DNA from: JACKJP01 sp050249695
GTDB lineage: Bacteria > Pseudomonadota > Alphaproteobacteria > Rhizobiales > Tepidamorphaceae
NCBI GenBank assembly: GCA_050249695.1
Contig: JBFWQA010000002.1
Span: forward strand, 1-64,000
Length of the DNA: 64,000 bases
Reading direction: 5' to 3'
The position numbers and the translations under genes were made by a program. Below the pieces are notes generated by a model. The model did no database searches, had not been told where the DNA came from, and saw only the letters and a list, made by a program, of their open reading frames with translations. Positions 8,257-17,016 of the stretch are shown here, in pieces (position 1 is the stretch's first letter; every line of letters begins with the position of its first letter).

Positions 8257-9653
8257 CCTGAGCGTTGCACGGCGCCAAGTTCGCTGAGCCGGGCGAGGCC
8301 GCGGTCTGCGAATTTGGAAAGGCGGTCGGCAGCAGCCTTGACGGCAGGGTCATCGCGCTGCGCGGGCAGAATGCGCGCAGGGTTCAGAGCACAACTGTTG
8401 GCCCAGGACGCAATATCCGGCTCTGCGCCGAATCTGCGGGCGGCGATTGCGCCGAGGGCCTGCATACGAGCCCAGTTTGCCGGGTTGTCCGGAAGTGTGT
8501 TGGGCGGACACAGACGATTGCGTTCGCGATCATCGTCACGCGTCGCTTCCACGTAGCCCGCAAGCGCGGCATTGAAGCACGGGAAGCCTGCGCGGATGGT
8601 CTGAAGCCGGATACGATCCACGCCCCAGATTGGCACCATCGGCGGGTATCTTAACCCCGAGGCGGCGCAATGAACGACAAGCGCGCCCCGCGGCATCGGT
8701 ACAGCACCATGATCGAGGGTGATCTCCCGGCTGCTGATATGCCTGATGTGACCAAGGCGTACGACGTTTCTTATCGTGCGGAGCAGATCGAGCTCCCAGG
8801 CGCCGAGCGTCGGTGTCTTCGCCATCGTAGGTGTCACGTCTGGATCGACGCGCAGCATCACCCCCGCCGATTCAAGTCGCAGGAACAGGTCGTCGAGGGA
8901 TTCTGCTTCCGCGGCAGCGGCCATCGTGTCGGCCGCCAAGGCCAGTGCGACGGCCGGGTCGGGCTGAACGACGGCCCGATTGAGCATCCAGGGATCACGA
9001 GGGCGTATCCAGACGATCCGATCGGGCTGTACGCCATTTCCAAGAAGCCAGACGATCGCGTCCGTAGCGGTTTTGCCGGACCCGACGATGACATAATTGT
9101 CGGGGGCCGTATCCAGCCGGGCGAGCTCGTTGATCGGAACGACCGAGACGTCGTCGGCAATTCCAAACGGCGGAGGCGTTCTTAACGGTATCGTTGGTGC
9201 GAGATAGGCCGCATCGACGACGCGCTGACGCACCTTGAAGTTCCGCGTCTCTCCCGACACATGCGACGTCACCAGATGGGCGGTACCATCGGTTCGGTAT
9301 TCGCAGCCACCCAGAAACGTGACCTTGCCGGAATCGGCGAAGCGGCGGTGGAGCAGATCGTCGTAGTAAGCCTGAATCTGAGGCTGGCGAGCCCGTTCCT
9401 GCAAGCCCGTCTCGGGACCCTCGCTCTGGATTTGGCCGCTGCCGAGTAGAGTGGACGCTACCCCATAGAACAACGACGCCTGATGGAGCTTTACGAACGG
9501 ATAGGCATCCTGCCAGTGCCCGCCGGCCGTCTGGCGGCGGTCGACCAGGGTTACATGCACGTCGGCGTATGCAATCAGGGCGTCGGTAAAGGCCATTCCC
9601 GTGGCACCGGCGCCGACGACCAGGTAATCTGTTGTGATCGGTGTTGCCGACAT
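8253..9653 (-). CDS. FAD-dependent oxidoreductase / flavin monooxygenase-like
   Basis: A 466-residue flavoprotein. The N-terminal Rossmann motif VVGAGATGMA binds the FAD ADP moiety, followed by the VDRR acidic end and GGHWQDAYPFVKLHQ, similar to the FAD-contacting block of flavin monooxygenases. A second nucleotide-binding site, VIVGSGKTATD, lies near residue 190 and would bind NAD(P)H. I chose the ATG ten codons inside the longest frame because it places the Rossmann motif at residue 10. The substrate is unknown. It is transcribed alone and is convergent with opgG. About 150 bp of non-coding DNA separate it from the AroQ-like gene. Confidence 0.8.
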   Translation of the reverse strand: MSATPITTDYLVVGAGATGMAFTDALIAYADVHVTLVDRRQTAGGHWQDAYPFVKLHQASLFYGVASTLLGSGQIQSEGPETGLQERARQPQIQAYYDDLLHRRFADSGKVTFLGGCEYRTDGTAHLVTSHVSGETRNFKVRQRVVDAAYLAPTIPLRTPPPFGIADDVSVVPINELARLDTAPDNYVIVGSGKTATDAIVWLLGNGVQPDRIVWIRPRDPWMLNRAVVQPDPAVALALAADTMAAAAEAESLDDLFLRLESAGVMLRVDPDVTPTMAKTPTLGAWELDLLRTIRNVVRLGHIRHISSREITLDHGAVPMPRGALVVHCAASGLRYPPMVPIWGVDRIRLQTIRAGFPCFNAALAGYVEATRDDDRERNRLCPPNTLPDNPANWARMQALGAIAARRFGAEPDIASWANSCALNPARILPAQRDDPAVKAAADRLSKFADRGLARLSELGAVQRSG

Positions 9654-9806
9654 GGCACTGCTTTCCGTGCACGCCTCCGTCAAGCCCCTGGAAATGATCT
9701 TAGTCGCTTCCGGCTTGAGCGCGCGAGATCAATTTTCGCACGCCTTGGCCCTTGGTAATTCCAAATCGCTATGGCGGATCGCGGTCGGAAAGATCTCCAA
9801 CCGGGC

Positions 9807-10244
9807 TCAGCGTGCCGTCATCTGCAGCATCGCCCTGACCGCAACCTCGTAGCCCTGCGGGCCGAGGCCCGCGATCACCGCAGTCGCGACCTTCGAGACA
9901 AGCGAGTTGTGGTAAATCGCATCGCGCTTGTGAATGTTGGAGATGTGCAGTTCGATGATCGGGCCGGGAAACATCTTCAACGCGTCGAGGATGGCGATCG
10001 AAACGAAGGTGAAGGCGGCCGGATTGATGATGATGCCGGCGGCCGGGCTGTCGATCGCCTCATGTACCCAATCGATGATCTCGTATTCCCGGTTGGACTG
10101 ACGGAACGCGACGGCCACATCTCCGGCGGCCTTGCGGCACATGGTCTCGATCTCGGCCAGGGTCGTGCGGCCATAGATTTCCGGTTCGCGGGTGCCGAGA
10201 CGGTTCAGGTTCGGGCCATTGAGGATGTAGATCGGTCTGCTCAT
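9807..10244 (-). CDS. Divergent type II 3-dehydroquinate dehydratase (AroQ-like)
   Basis: A 145-residue type II dehydroquinase homologue, last in the order dctP-dctQ-dctM-aroQ. The ATG overlaps the end of dctM. It keeps the catalytic loop Arg/Tyr (GTREPEIYG) and the ELHISN histidine. However, the usual N-x-G-G-x-T-H-T-S motif reads NPAAFTFVS, so the substrate-contacting His is Phe, and the usual Arg after the HxRE motif is Tyr. Classical SNHEG reads SNREY. It may therefore act on a related but different cyclohexane carboxylate, not on 3-dehydroquinate itself. The alternative is a catabolic DHQase with an altered pocket. Genome context (TRAP importer, shikimate-pathway enzymes) supports a degradative role. 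Confidence 0.8.
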   Translation of the reverse strand: MSRPIYILNGPNLNRLGTREPEIYGRTTLAEIETMCRKAAGDVAVAFRQSNREYEIIDWVHEAIDSPAAGIIINPAAFTFVSIAILDALKMFPGPIIELHISNIHKRDAIYHNSLVSKVATAVIAGLGPQGYEVAVRAMLQMTAR

Positions 10245-10249
10245 TGCGG

Positions 10250-11548
10250 TCACCCCTGATAGCCGAACAGGCGGGGAAGGAAGAGGACGAGCGAGGGGAA
10301 GAAGGTGATGAGGCCGAGCGCGACAAGCATCGCATAGAGGAAGGGAATCACCTCCCGAACCAGCGCGCGCAGCGAAACGTTGCCGATATTGGTCATGATG
10401 AAGAGCAGCAATCCATAGGGCGGCGTGATCAATCCGATCATGATGTTGACGACGCAGACGATGCCGAAATGGACCAGATCGATGCCGAGTGCGTTGGCGG
10501 TCGGAATCAGCACTGGCAGGACAATCAGGATGATGGTCGTACCTTCCAGCAGACAGCCGAGAACAAGCAGCAGAATGTTGACGATGACGAGGAACATCGT
10601 CGGCGACAGGTCCATGCTTTGCATCAGCAGGGTCAGGGTGCGCGGAATGTTTTCAACCGTGACGACGTAGTTGAAGACAAGCGCGCCGGCGATGAGCATG
10701 CCGATTGAGGCCGTCATGCGCGCGCTGCTCAGCAGCATTGAATAGATGCCGCGCAGGGTCATCGTCCGATAGAAAAACACCGAGATGAGAAAGGCGTAGC
10801 TCGCCGCTATCGCGGCCGCCTCAGTCGGCGTCGTTATGCCTGAATAGATCCCGCCGAGAAGGACAACCGGCATCATCAGGGCAGGAAATGCGCGGAAGGT
10901 AATACCCGGCAAGCGGCGCAGCGGCACGGGCTCCTCGACGGGAAAGTCACGTCGCCTGGCGATCCAGACGACCATGGCCATCATGATCAGGCCCATCAAA
11001 AGGCCTGGAATCATGCCACCGAGGAAGAGGTAGCCAATGGAGGCATCGGAAACGAGCGCGTAGAGCACGACCGGGATGGACGGCGGAATGATCGGCCCGA
11101 TGATCGCGGTCGCCGCGGTGAGCGCCGCGGCGAAACTCGCCGGATAGCGCCCGCCCTCCGTCATCATTTTCTGCATCATCCGACCGACACCGGCGGCATC
11201 GGCGATTGCCGAACCGGACATGCCGGCGAAGATGATCGACTGAACGATGTTGACCTGTGCGAGACCTCCGCGGAAACGCCCGACCAGCGCGTTGCAGAAA
11301 TTGAGAAGCCGGATCGTCATCGATCCGGAATTCATGATTTCCGCCGACAGGATGAAGAGCGGCACCGCGAGCAGGATATAGCTCGTATACATGCCGTTCA
11401 GCAGTTGCTCGGCGGCCGTGCCCATGTCGAGGCCGGCGAGATAGAGATAGAGGATCGACGAAGCGATCATCGCATGCCCGATCGGGAGGCCGAGCAGGCT
11501 TAGCGCGACGATGGAGAAGACGCAGACGAGAAACGGATCGACGCTCAT
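10250..11548 (-). CDS. dctM: TRAP transporter large permease DctM
   Basis: A 432-residue DctM/TRAP large permease with a dozen or so hydrophobic segments. It has the family's glycine/proline-rich re-entrant regions, such as GMSGSAIADAAGVG and the repeat TPTEAAAIAASYAF near residue 235, plus LITPPYGLLLF near the C-terminus. It forms the Na+-driven membrane channel with DctQ and receives solute from DctP. The ATG overlaps the dctQ stop (ATGA), and its own stop lies a few bases from the AroQ-like ATG, so the genes form one transcript. The substrate is inferred from neighbours to be a quinate/shikimate-like cyclic acid. Confidence 0.93.
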   Translation of the reverse strand: MSVDPFLVCVFSIVALSLLGLPIGHAMIASSILYLYLAGLDMGTAAEQLLNGMYTSYILLAVPLFILSAEIMNSGSMTIRLLNFCNALVGRFRGGLAQVNIVQSIIFAGMSGSAIADAAGVGRMMQKMMTEGGRYPASFAAALTAATAIIGPIIPPSIPVVLYALVSDASIGYLFLGGMIPGLLMGLIMMAMVVWIARRRDFPVEEPVPLRRLPGITFRAFPALMMPVVLLGGIYSGITTPTEAAAIAASYAFLISVFFYRTMTLRGIYSMLLSSARMTASIGMLIAGALVFNYVVTVENIPRTLTLLMQSMDLSPTMFLVIVNILLLVLGCLLEGTTIILIVLPVLIPTANALGIDLVHFGIVCVVNIMIGLITPPYGLLLFIMTNIGNVSLRALVREVIPFLYAMLVALGLITFFPSLVLFLPRLFGYQG

Positions 11549-12054
11549 GACCGGCGCTCCCCGGTTCCCTCGTCCGACATGACCTCACCCGGGCGAAGGG
11601 CGCGCCACAGGATCCAGCCGTAGCGCACGAGGACCGCGACCGCGAAGATGATGTAGATCGAAAACAGGTAGTCGAACCTGATCTTCATGTAGGCGCTCTT
11701 CTGCACCTTCATGAAGGTCACATAGTCGACCACGGCCGGCAGCGACAAACCGTAGAGCGCTATCAGCGCGAGCGCCGCGATGACGGCCATCCACCTTCGC
11801 GCGCTCTGTCGAACGGAACCATAGACGAGGTCGAAACGGATTTCCTCATCCTCACGCAGGACGAGCGCGGCTCCCCAAAGGACGAGCCAGAGCCACATGA
11901 TGACCGTCAGTTCGGACGTCCAGCCGATCGGCAGGTTGAGCACATAGCGGAAGAGGATCTGTGCGAGAAATGCCAGAAACATCACCGCCAGCAGAAGCGC
12001 GAGAATGTTTTCGGCCCGCCGGTAGAAAAACGTTCCGATTGAAGAAAGCCGCAT
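11545..12054 (-). CDS. dctQ: TRAP transporter small permease DctQ
   Basis: A 169-residue four-helix membrane protein of the DctQ family. Helices fall at about residues 12-33, 45-65, 85-110 and 130-150, and the family motif LPIGWTSELTVIMWLWLVLWGAA is recognisable around residues 40-60. It forms the membrane heterodimer with DctM. It is coupled to dctM by a four-base overlap. A hairpin-rich gap of about 100 bp separates it from dctP, which would allow more binding protein than permease to be made. Confidence 0.92.
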   Translation of the reverse strand: MRLSSIGTFFYRRAENILALLLAVMFLAFLAQILFRYVLNLPIGWTSELTVIMWLWLVLWGAALVLREDEEIRFDLVYGSVRQSARRWMAVIAALALIALYGLSLPAVVDYVTFMKVQKSAYMKIRFDYLFSIYIIFAVAVLVRYGWILWRALRPGEVMSDEGTGERRS

Positions 12055-12113
12055 TGAGACCTCCCCGTTCGATTTCCGCCGTCGCCCCGTAGCGGTCGGC
12101 GGAGAACCGGCAT

Positions 12114-12138
12114 GACCCCGGCGGCGCGCGCCGGGGTC
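12114..12138 (-). promoter_or_regulatory. Intercistronic hairpin between dctP and dctQ
   Basis: GACCCCGG and CCGGGGTC form a perfect eight-bp stem around a nine-base GC-rich loop just after the dctP stop. No T-run follows on the transcribed minus strand, so it is not a classical terminator. Such hairpins often protect the 3' end of a binding-protein message and lower permease expression. Confidence 0.55.
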
Positions 12139-12155
12139 AAGCTTTTCTCAGGCGA

Positions 12156-13142
12156 TCAGAGAGCGTTGATGCGGTCAACCATTCCGGCCGGCCAATCCTT
12201 GGCCAGATCGGATTCCAGATACATCTTCTGAGCGTGCTTGCGGAAGGCATCGACGTCGGGCTTGTAAATTTTCAGCCCCTTTTCCTTGAAGAACGTCGCG
12301 AGGTCGTCCTCGCGCTTCTGATGCTGCGCCGTGCTCCAGGCGATGGCATCGTCGGCAGCCTTCTGGACCTTTGCCTGCTGGTCGGGCGACATCTTGTTCC
12401 ATGCGTCCAGCGAGATCGTCAGAAGGTCATAGCCGACCAGATGCGAGGTCTGCACGATCTGCTTCATGACCTCGTAGAATTTCATGTTCTGGACATTCGG
12501 CAACGGGTTGTCCTGGCCGTCGATGGCACCGGTCTGAAGGCCGGTGTAGACCTCCGCATAGGCCATCGGGACGGGGTTGGCGCCGAGCGCCTTGCCGAGG
12601 AACTGCCATGCGTCGCCGCCGGGCATGCGCAGCTTGATGCCCGCCATGTCCTGCGGCGTATTGATCGTCTTGTCGAGATTGAGGCCTACCTGGCGCGAGC
12701 CGAAATAAGTCGGCCCGAGGATTTTCACCTTGAGCTGGTCCTCGACCATCTTTTTCATCTCGGCGCCCGCGTCGCTCGCGAAGAATTTCTGCAGATGCGC
12801 GGCGTCACGGAACAGGTATGCGGAAGTGAGTACCGACCATGCGGGAATCTGGTTGGAAATGTCCTGCGGGGCGATGTTGCCCATTTCCAGATTGCCGCGC
12901 TGCAGCGCGACGAGTTCGGTACCCTGCTTGAACAGCGTGCCGCCGTAATAGCCCTGATAGTCGAAGTCCGCACCGGCCGCCTCAGCGAACTTCTTCATCA
13001 TTTCCGCGCGGATATCCTGGTCGGAAAACACCGCCGAAAAGCGAAGCTGGATCTTACCCTGCGCGGCGGCGGCGCCGGCAAAACCCATTACCGCAGCGGC
13101 CGTTGCCGCGGCAATCATCGTGCGTCTCGTCAGATTGATCAT
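12156..13142 (-). CDS. dctP: TRAP transporter periplasmic substrate-binding protein DctP
   Basis: A 328-residue DctP-family solute-binding protein. The start is fixed by GGGAGGA ten bases before an ATG that gives MINLTRRTMIAAATAAAVMGFAGAAAAQG, a twin-Arg-like/Sec signal peptide with cleavage after AAAA. Family features follow: the YYGGTLFKQGTELVALQRGNLEMG block near residue 80, the conserved Arg in KLRMPGGDAWQ that usually contacts the ligand carboxylate, and the VYTGLQTGAIDGQDNP motif near residue 205. It captures a carboxylate in the periplasm for DctQM. The importer is first in its operon, opposite the GntR regulator. Confidence 0.93.
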   Translation of the reverse strand: MINLTRRTMIAAATAAAVMGFAGAAAAQGKIQLRFSAVFSDQDIRAEMMKKFAEAAGADFDYQGYYGGTLFKQGTELVALQRGNLEMGNIAPQDISNQIPAWSVLTSAYLFRDAAHLQKFFASDAGAEMKKMVEDQLKVKILGPTYFGSRQVGLNLDKTINTPQDMAGIKLRMPGGDAWQFLGKALGANPVPMAYAEVYTGLQTGAIDGQDNPLPNVQNMKFYEVMKQIVQTSHLVGYDLLTISLDAWNKMSPDQQAKVQKAADDAIAWSTAQHQKREDDLATFFKEKGLKIYKPDVDAFRKHAQKMYLESDLAKDWPAGMVDRINAL

Positions 13143-13429
13143 CGTATAGTCCTCCCAGACCTTTTTGCCTGACCTTTTTCTGGCGCCAATCGCGTGGCGA
13201 CGGCGGCGGTTCCCATGCCCGCCGATCATGAATTCATGCCACTAGACAGATCAATGATCAATAGCCGAAACCCAAAACATCAGACATTTTCTTTTTTATC
13301 ATTCACTTTTGGCGCACCGACATGCGGCTACAACCGCGCCAGACAACATGAGATGTCTCGTAGGGGAATTTCCGCGAGGTCGGGAGTTCTGTCCTTGCGC
13401 GGTGATTTGTCCGATATTATCCAGATCCT
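13143..13429. promoter_or_regulatory. Divergent intergenic region between dctP and the GntR regulator
   Basis: This region contains no gene and should hold the promoters of the dctPQM-aroQ operon and of the regulator. Near 13250 the sequence AGATCAATGATCAAT has two overlapping TGATC units, a plausible GntR/FCD operator about 110 bp from the dctP start. An AT-rich patch with CTTTTTTATC follows at about 13290. No canonical -35/-10 pair is obvious. Confidence 0.4.
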
Positions 13430-14116
13430 ATGAAACAGGATGCGACCATGGCAAATGCCGAAGCCGGCCAGACGATTGGAGAAAACGCGTATCGTCGGAT
13501 ACGCGCCGACATCATCTTCGGCCGCCTCACCCCGGGACAGAAACTCAAGCTGGAGCGGCTGCGCGACAGCTATGGCGCCAGCATTTCCACGCTGCGCGAG
13601 ATCCTGAACCGGCTTTCGTCCGAGAGCCTCGTTCTCGCCGAAGGGCAGCGCGGGTTCGAGGTGGCGCCTGTTTCGGTCGACAATCTGCGGCAGATCGCCG
13701 ATCTGCGCCTGCTGCTGGAGGCCCACGCGCTGGAGCAGTCCTTCGCGGCCGGCGACATGGAATGGGAAGGCCGCGTCGTTGCCGCGCATCACAAGCTTGC
13801 GGCGATGGAGAAGCGCATGCTGGCCGGTGAGCGCGGTGAAACTGAAATCTGGAAGCGCTATGACTGGGAGTTCCATCAGGCGCTGATATCGGCCTGCGGC
13901 TCGGCCGCGCTGATGGAAACGCATGGCGGCGTCTTCGACAAATATCTGCGCTACCAGATGATCGCGCTTTCCTTCCGGGGCGAAATTGCCGCCGAGGAAC
14001 ACCGGATATTGCTGGAATGCGCCCTGAAACGCGATGCCGGGCGGGCGCGGGAGATTCTCACGCGCCATGTGGAAGGCGGCGTGGAGCACGCGCTGGCGAC
14101 CGGGACGATCCGGTAG
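13430..14116 (+). CDS. GntR-family regulator with FCD domain
   Basis: A 228-residue FadR-subfamily GntR regulator. Residues about 16-80 are the winged helix (ENAYRRIRADIIFGRLTPGQKLKLERL, with SISTLREILNRLSSESLV as the recognition part). Residues about 90-220 are the all-helical FCD ligand domain, with the metal-binding Asp/His pattern seen in DWEFHQAL, AEEHRILLECAL and the final HVEGG. FCD domains bind carboxylates. It is divergent from the TRAP operon and lies immediately before aroE, so it probably controls both in response to the imported acid. A second ATG at 13448 has AGGA eight bases ahead and may be the true start. Confidence 0.88.
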   Translation: MKQDATMANAEAGQTIGENAYRRIRADIIFGRLTPGQKLKLERLRDSYGASISTLREILNRLSSESLVLAEGQRGFEVAPVSVDNLRQIADLRLLLEAHALEQSFAAGDMEWEGRVVAAHHKLAAMEKRMLAGERGETEIWKRYDWEFHQALISACGSAALMETHGGVFDKYLRYQMIALSFRGEIAAEEHRILLECALKRDAGRAREILTRHVEGGVEHALATGTIR

Positions 14117-14242
14117 ACGCCCGATCTACATATGACGAAATCAAAAACACCATATAAAAATTAAATTGTGCGTTGCCGATTCCGGCGACGGCGTCTATCT
14201 TCGGGTCTCCGCAGCGCCATGCGGGCGCCGGAGGTTCGTGCC

Positions 14243-15094
14243 ATGGCCATCGTCAGACTAGGGCTTATCGGAGACAATATCGCGCGGTCGCAGTCCCCCC
14301 GCCTTCATGTCGAGGCAGGGAGGCTTTGCGGCTTGCAGGTGACCTACGAACGGCTGATCCCGCGCGATCTCGGGCTCGATTTCAAGGCCGTCTTTGCCCG
14401 CTGTGCGGGCGATGGCTATCGCGGAATCAACGTCACCTATCCCTACAAGGAAATGGTCGTATCCCTGCTCGCGGCGCCGGACCGGCAGACGGCACTCATC
14501 GGCGCCTGCAATACGGTGATCTTCGAGCCGCACGGGCCGGCTGGCCACAACACCGACCATTCCGGTTTCATGGCCGCGTTCCGGGCCCGGTTCGGGCGGG
14601 GCGCGCCGGGGGCCGTCGCGATGGCCGGCGCGGGCGGCGTCGGCAAGGCGATTGCCTTCGCGCTGGCCGGTCTGAAAGCGAGGCAACTGCGCCTCTACGA
14701 TACCGATCCGGGGAAGGTCGGGGCGCTTGTAGCCGCCCTGCGGGCCGCGGAACCCGCCCTGGAGATCGTGTCCGCACCATCCATGGACGAGGCGGCAGAA
14801 GGCGCCGACGGCCTCGTCAACTGCACGCCCATCGGCATGAGCGGCAATCCCGGCTCGCCGATGGAGGCGCGCCACATGTGCGGCGCGGCATGGGCGTTCG
14901 ACGCGGTCTACACGCCCGTCGATACCGAATTTCTGCGGCTTGCAAACGAACGGGGCCTCAGCGTCATCAGCGGCTACGAACTCTTCTTTCATCAGGGCAT
15001 CGACGCTTTCCGCCACTTCACCGGCGCCGATGTCGATGCGGCCGCGCTGCGGCGCGCGCTGGGCTCGGTCGGCGTGAAGAGGCAAGAGGCATGA
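14243..15094 (+). CDS. Shikimate/quinate dehydrogenase-like protein (AroE paralogue 1)
   Basis: A 283-residue AroE-family dehydrogenase. The ATG has GGAGG nine bases ahead. The substrate domain holds the SxS-like SQSPRLH and the catalytic lysine in NVTYPYKE; the catalytic aspartate is in GHNTDHSGF. The nucleotide-binding loop is AGAGGVGKAIAFAL, and YDTDPGKV follows the second strand, with Asp rather than the Asn-Arg of NADP-specific AroE, which hints at NAD use as in quinate dehydrogenases. It overlaps the dehydroshikimate dehydratase gene by ATGA. In this setting it most likely oxidises shikimate or quinate for catabolism and is not the biosynthetic enzyme. Confidence 0.87.
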   Translation: MAIVRLGLIGDNIARSQSPRLHVEAGRLCGLQVTYERLIPRDLGLDFKAVFARCAGDGYRGINVTYPYKEMVVSLLAAPDRQTALIGACNTVIFEPHGPAGHNTDHSGFMAAFRARFGRGAPGAVAMAGAGGVGKAIAFALAGLKARQLRLYDTDPGKVGALVAALRAAEPALEIVSAPSMDEAAEGADGLVNCTPIGMSGNPGSPMEARHMCGAAWAFDAVYTPVDTEFLRLANERGLSVISGYELFFHQGIDAFRHFTGADVDAAALRRALGSVGVKRQEA

Positions 15095-16989
15095 AGACAT
15101 CGATCGCGACCGTATCGATCAGCGGCGACCTGAGGGAAAAGCTCGCGGCGATCGCCGCTGCCGGCTTCGACGGCGTGGAGATCTTCGAGAACGACTTCCT
15201 CGCCTTCGACGGCACGCCCGGCGATGTCGGCCGCATGGTGCGCGACCACGGGCTGGAGATTACGCTGTTTCAGCCCTTCCGCGATTTTGAAGGCCTGCCC
15301 GAGCCGCAGCGCGGCCGGGCCTTCGACCGCGCCGAACGCAAGTTCGACCTGATGCAGGAGCTCGGCACGGACCTGATGCTGGTCTGTTCCAACGTCTCGC
15401 CGAACGCGCTCGGCGGCATCGACAGGGCGGCCGACGACTTCCGCGAACTGGGCGAACGCGCGGGCAGGCGCGGGCTGCGCGTCGGCTATGAGGCGCTCGC
15501 CTGGGGGCGCTATGTCAACGACCACCGCGACGCCTGGGAGGTGGTGCGCCGCGCCGACCATCCGGCGATCGGCATCATCCTCGATTCCTTCCACACGCTG
15601 GCGCGCGGCATCGACCCGAAGACGATCTGCGCGATCCCCGGCGACAAGATCATGATCGTGCAGCTGGCCGACGCGCCGCGCCTCGAGATGGACCTGCTTT
15701 CCTGGAGCCGGCACTATCGCAACATGCCGGGCCAGGGCGACCTGCCGGTGACGGACTTCATGCGCGCCGTCGCCTCGACCGGCTATGACGGTCCGCTGTC
15801 GCTGGAAATCTTCAACGACCAGTTCCGCGGCGGCTCGCCGCGCACCATCGCCGTAGACGGCCACCGCTCGCTCCTCAGCCTCATGGACGGCGTCCACCGC
15901 CTCGAACCGGCGATCGCCATCGACGTGCCCGACATGCCGGGCCGCGTCGGCGTTCAGGGCTTCGAGTTCGCCGAATTCGCCGCCGACGAGCGCGAGGCGG
16001 CAGAGCTTGGCGACCTACTGAAGACGATGGGATTCAGCCCCTATGCTCACCACCGTTCAAAGGACGTGACCGTATGGCGGCAGGGAGGCGATGCCGGGAT
16101 CAACATCGTCGTCAATACAGAGCGCGAGGGCCTTGCCCATTCCTCCTACATCGTCCACGGCACCAACGCCTATGCGATCGGCCTGAAGGTGGAGGACGCG
16201 GCGGCGGCGAGCGCCAGGGCGCGGGCGCTGGGCGCCGAACCCTTCGAGCAGGCGCGCGGGCCCGGCGAGATGAAGATACCGGCGATCCGCGGCGTCTCAG
16301 GCGGCGTCATCTATCTCACCGACGGCGGCGACCTTGCCCGCGTGTGGGAGACCGACTTTCAGCCCCTTCCCGCCGCCGGCGACGATGGTGCCGGCCTGAC
16401 CGGCATCGATCACATCGCGCAGACGATGAACTATGAGGAGATGCTGACCTGGGTGCTGTTCTACACCTCGATCCTCAAGACGAGGAAGTCACCGATGGTG
16501 GATGTCGTCGACCCCGGCGGCCTGGTGCGCAGCCAGGTGATCGAGGCGGAGGATGGCGGCAGGTTGCGCCTCACCCTCAACGGCGCGGAGAACCAGAAGA
16601 CGCTGGCCGGCCATTTCCTCGCCGAAAGCTTCGGTTCGTCGGTGCAGCACATCGCCTTCGCCACAGGCGATATTTTCGCCACGGCGGAAGGGCTGAAGGC
16701 GCGGGGCTTCAGGCCGCTTTCCATATCGCCCAACTATTATGACGATCTCGACGCGCGTCTGGCGCTGGACGGCGACCTGTTGAAGCGCCTCCAGGCGCAT
16801 GACATTCTCTACGACCGCGACGCGAACGGGGAATATTTCCAGCTCTACAGCCAGAATTACGGAGAGGGTTTCTTCTTCGAGATCGTGGAACGGCGCGGCG
16901 CCTATGCCGGCTATGGCGCGGCCAACGCCCAGTTCCGCATCGCCGCCCAGCACCGGGGCATGCGCCCGGCGGGCATGCCGAAGCTCTGA
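15091..16989 (+). CDS. 3-Dehydroshikimate dehydratase / HPPD-like fusion (QuiC/QsuB type)
   Basis: A 632-residue two-domain protein. Residues 1-280 are an AP-endonuclease-2/xylose-isomerase TIM barrel with the metal ligands seen in dehydroshikimate dehydratases: Glu of YEALAWG, Asp of ILDSFHTL, Gln of VQLAD and Glu of SLEIFND. Residues about 290-630 are a 4-hydroxyphenylpyruvate-dioxygenase-like vicinal-oxygen-chelate module with the His-His-Glu set GIDHIAQ, VQHIAFA and FFEIVE. Fusions of this kind (QsuB, QuiC1) convert 3-dehydroshikimate to protocatechuate; the role of the second domain there is unclear. It is coupled to aroE. No protocatechuate dioxygenase genes are in the window, so ring cleavage must be encoded elsewhere. 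Confidence 0.88.
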   Translation: MKTSIATVSISGDLREKLAAIAAAGFDGVEIFENDFLAFDGTPGDVGRMVRDHGLEITLFQPFRDFEGLPEPQRGRAFDRAERKFDLMQELGTDLMLVCSNVSPNALGGIDRAADDFRELGERAGRRGLRVGYEALAWGRYVNDHRDAWEVVRRADHPAIGIILDSFHTLARGIDPKTICAIPGDKIMIVQLADAPRLEMDLLSWSRHYRNMPGQGDLPVTDFMRAVASTGYDGPLSLEIFNDQFRGGSPRTIAVDGHRSLLSLMDGVHRLEPAIAIDVPDMPGRVGVQGFEFAEFAADEREAAELGDLLKTMGFSPYAHHRSKDVTVWRQGGDAGINIVVNTEREGLAHSSYIVHGTNAYAIGLKVEDAAAASARARALGAEPFEQARGPGEMKIPAIRGVSGGVIYLTDGGDLARVWETDFQPLPAAGDDGAGLTGIDHIAQTMNYEEMLTWVLFYTSILKTRKSPMVDVVDPGGLVRSQVIEAEDGGRLRLTLNGAENQKTLAGHFLAESFGSSVQHIAFATGDIFATAEGLKARGFRPLSISPNYYDDLDARLALDGDLLKRLQAHDILYDRDANGEYFQLYSQNYGEGFFFEIVERRGAYAGYGAANAQFRIAAQHRGMRPAGMPKL

Positions 16990-17016
16990 TCGCGCCCATC
17001 CGGGCGGGCAATCCCC

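Noticed and set aside
13247..13262. FNR-like site upstream of dctP
   Set aside because: The ATTGATCATTGATC stretch has two TGATC units but not the TTGAT-N4-ATCAA spacing. A GntR operator is more likely.
14173..15090. The possible 300-residue N-terminal extension of the dehydroshikimate dehydratase
   Set aside because: It lies in a different frame over aroE, is Arg-rich, and the ATG at 15091 overlaps the aroE stop as expected for a coupled start.
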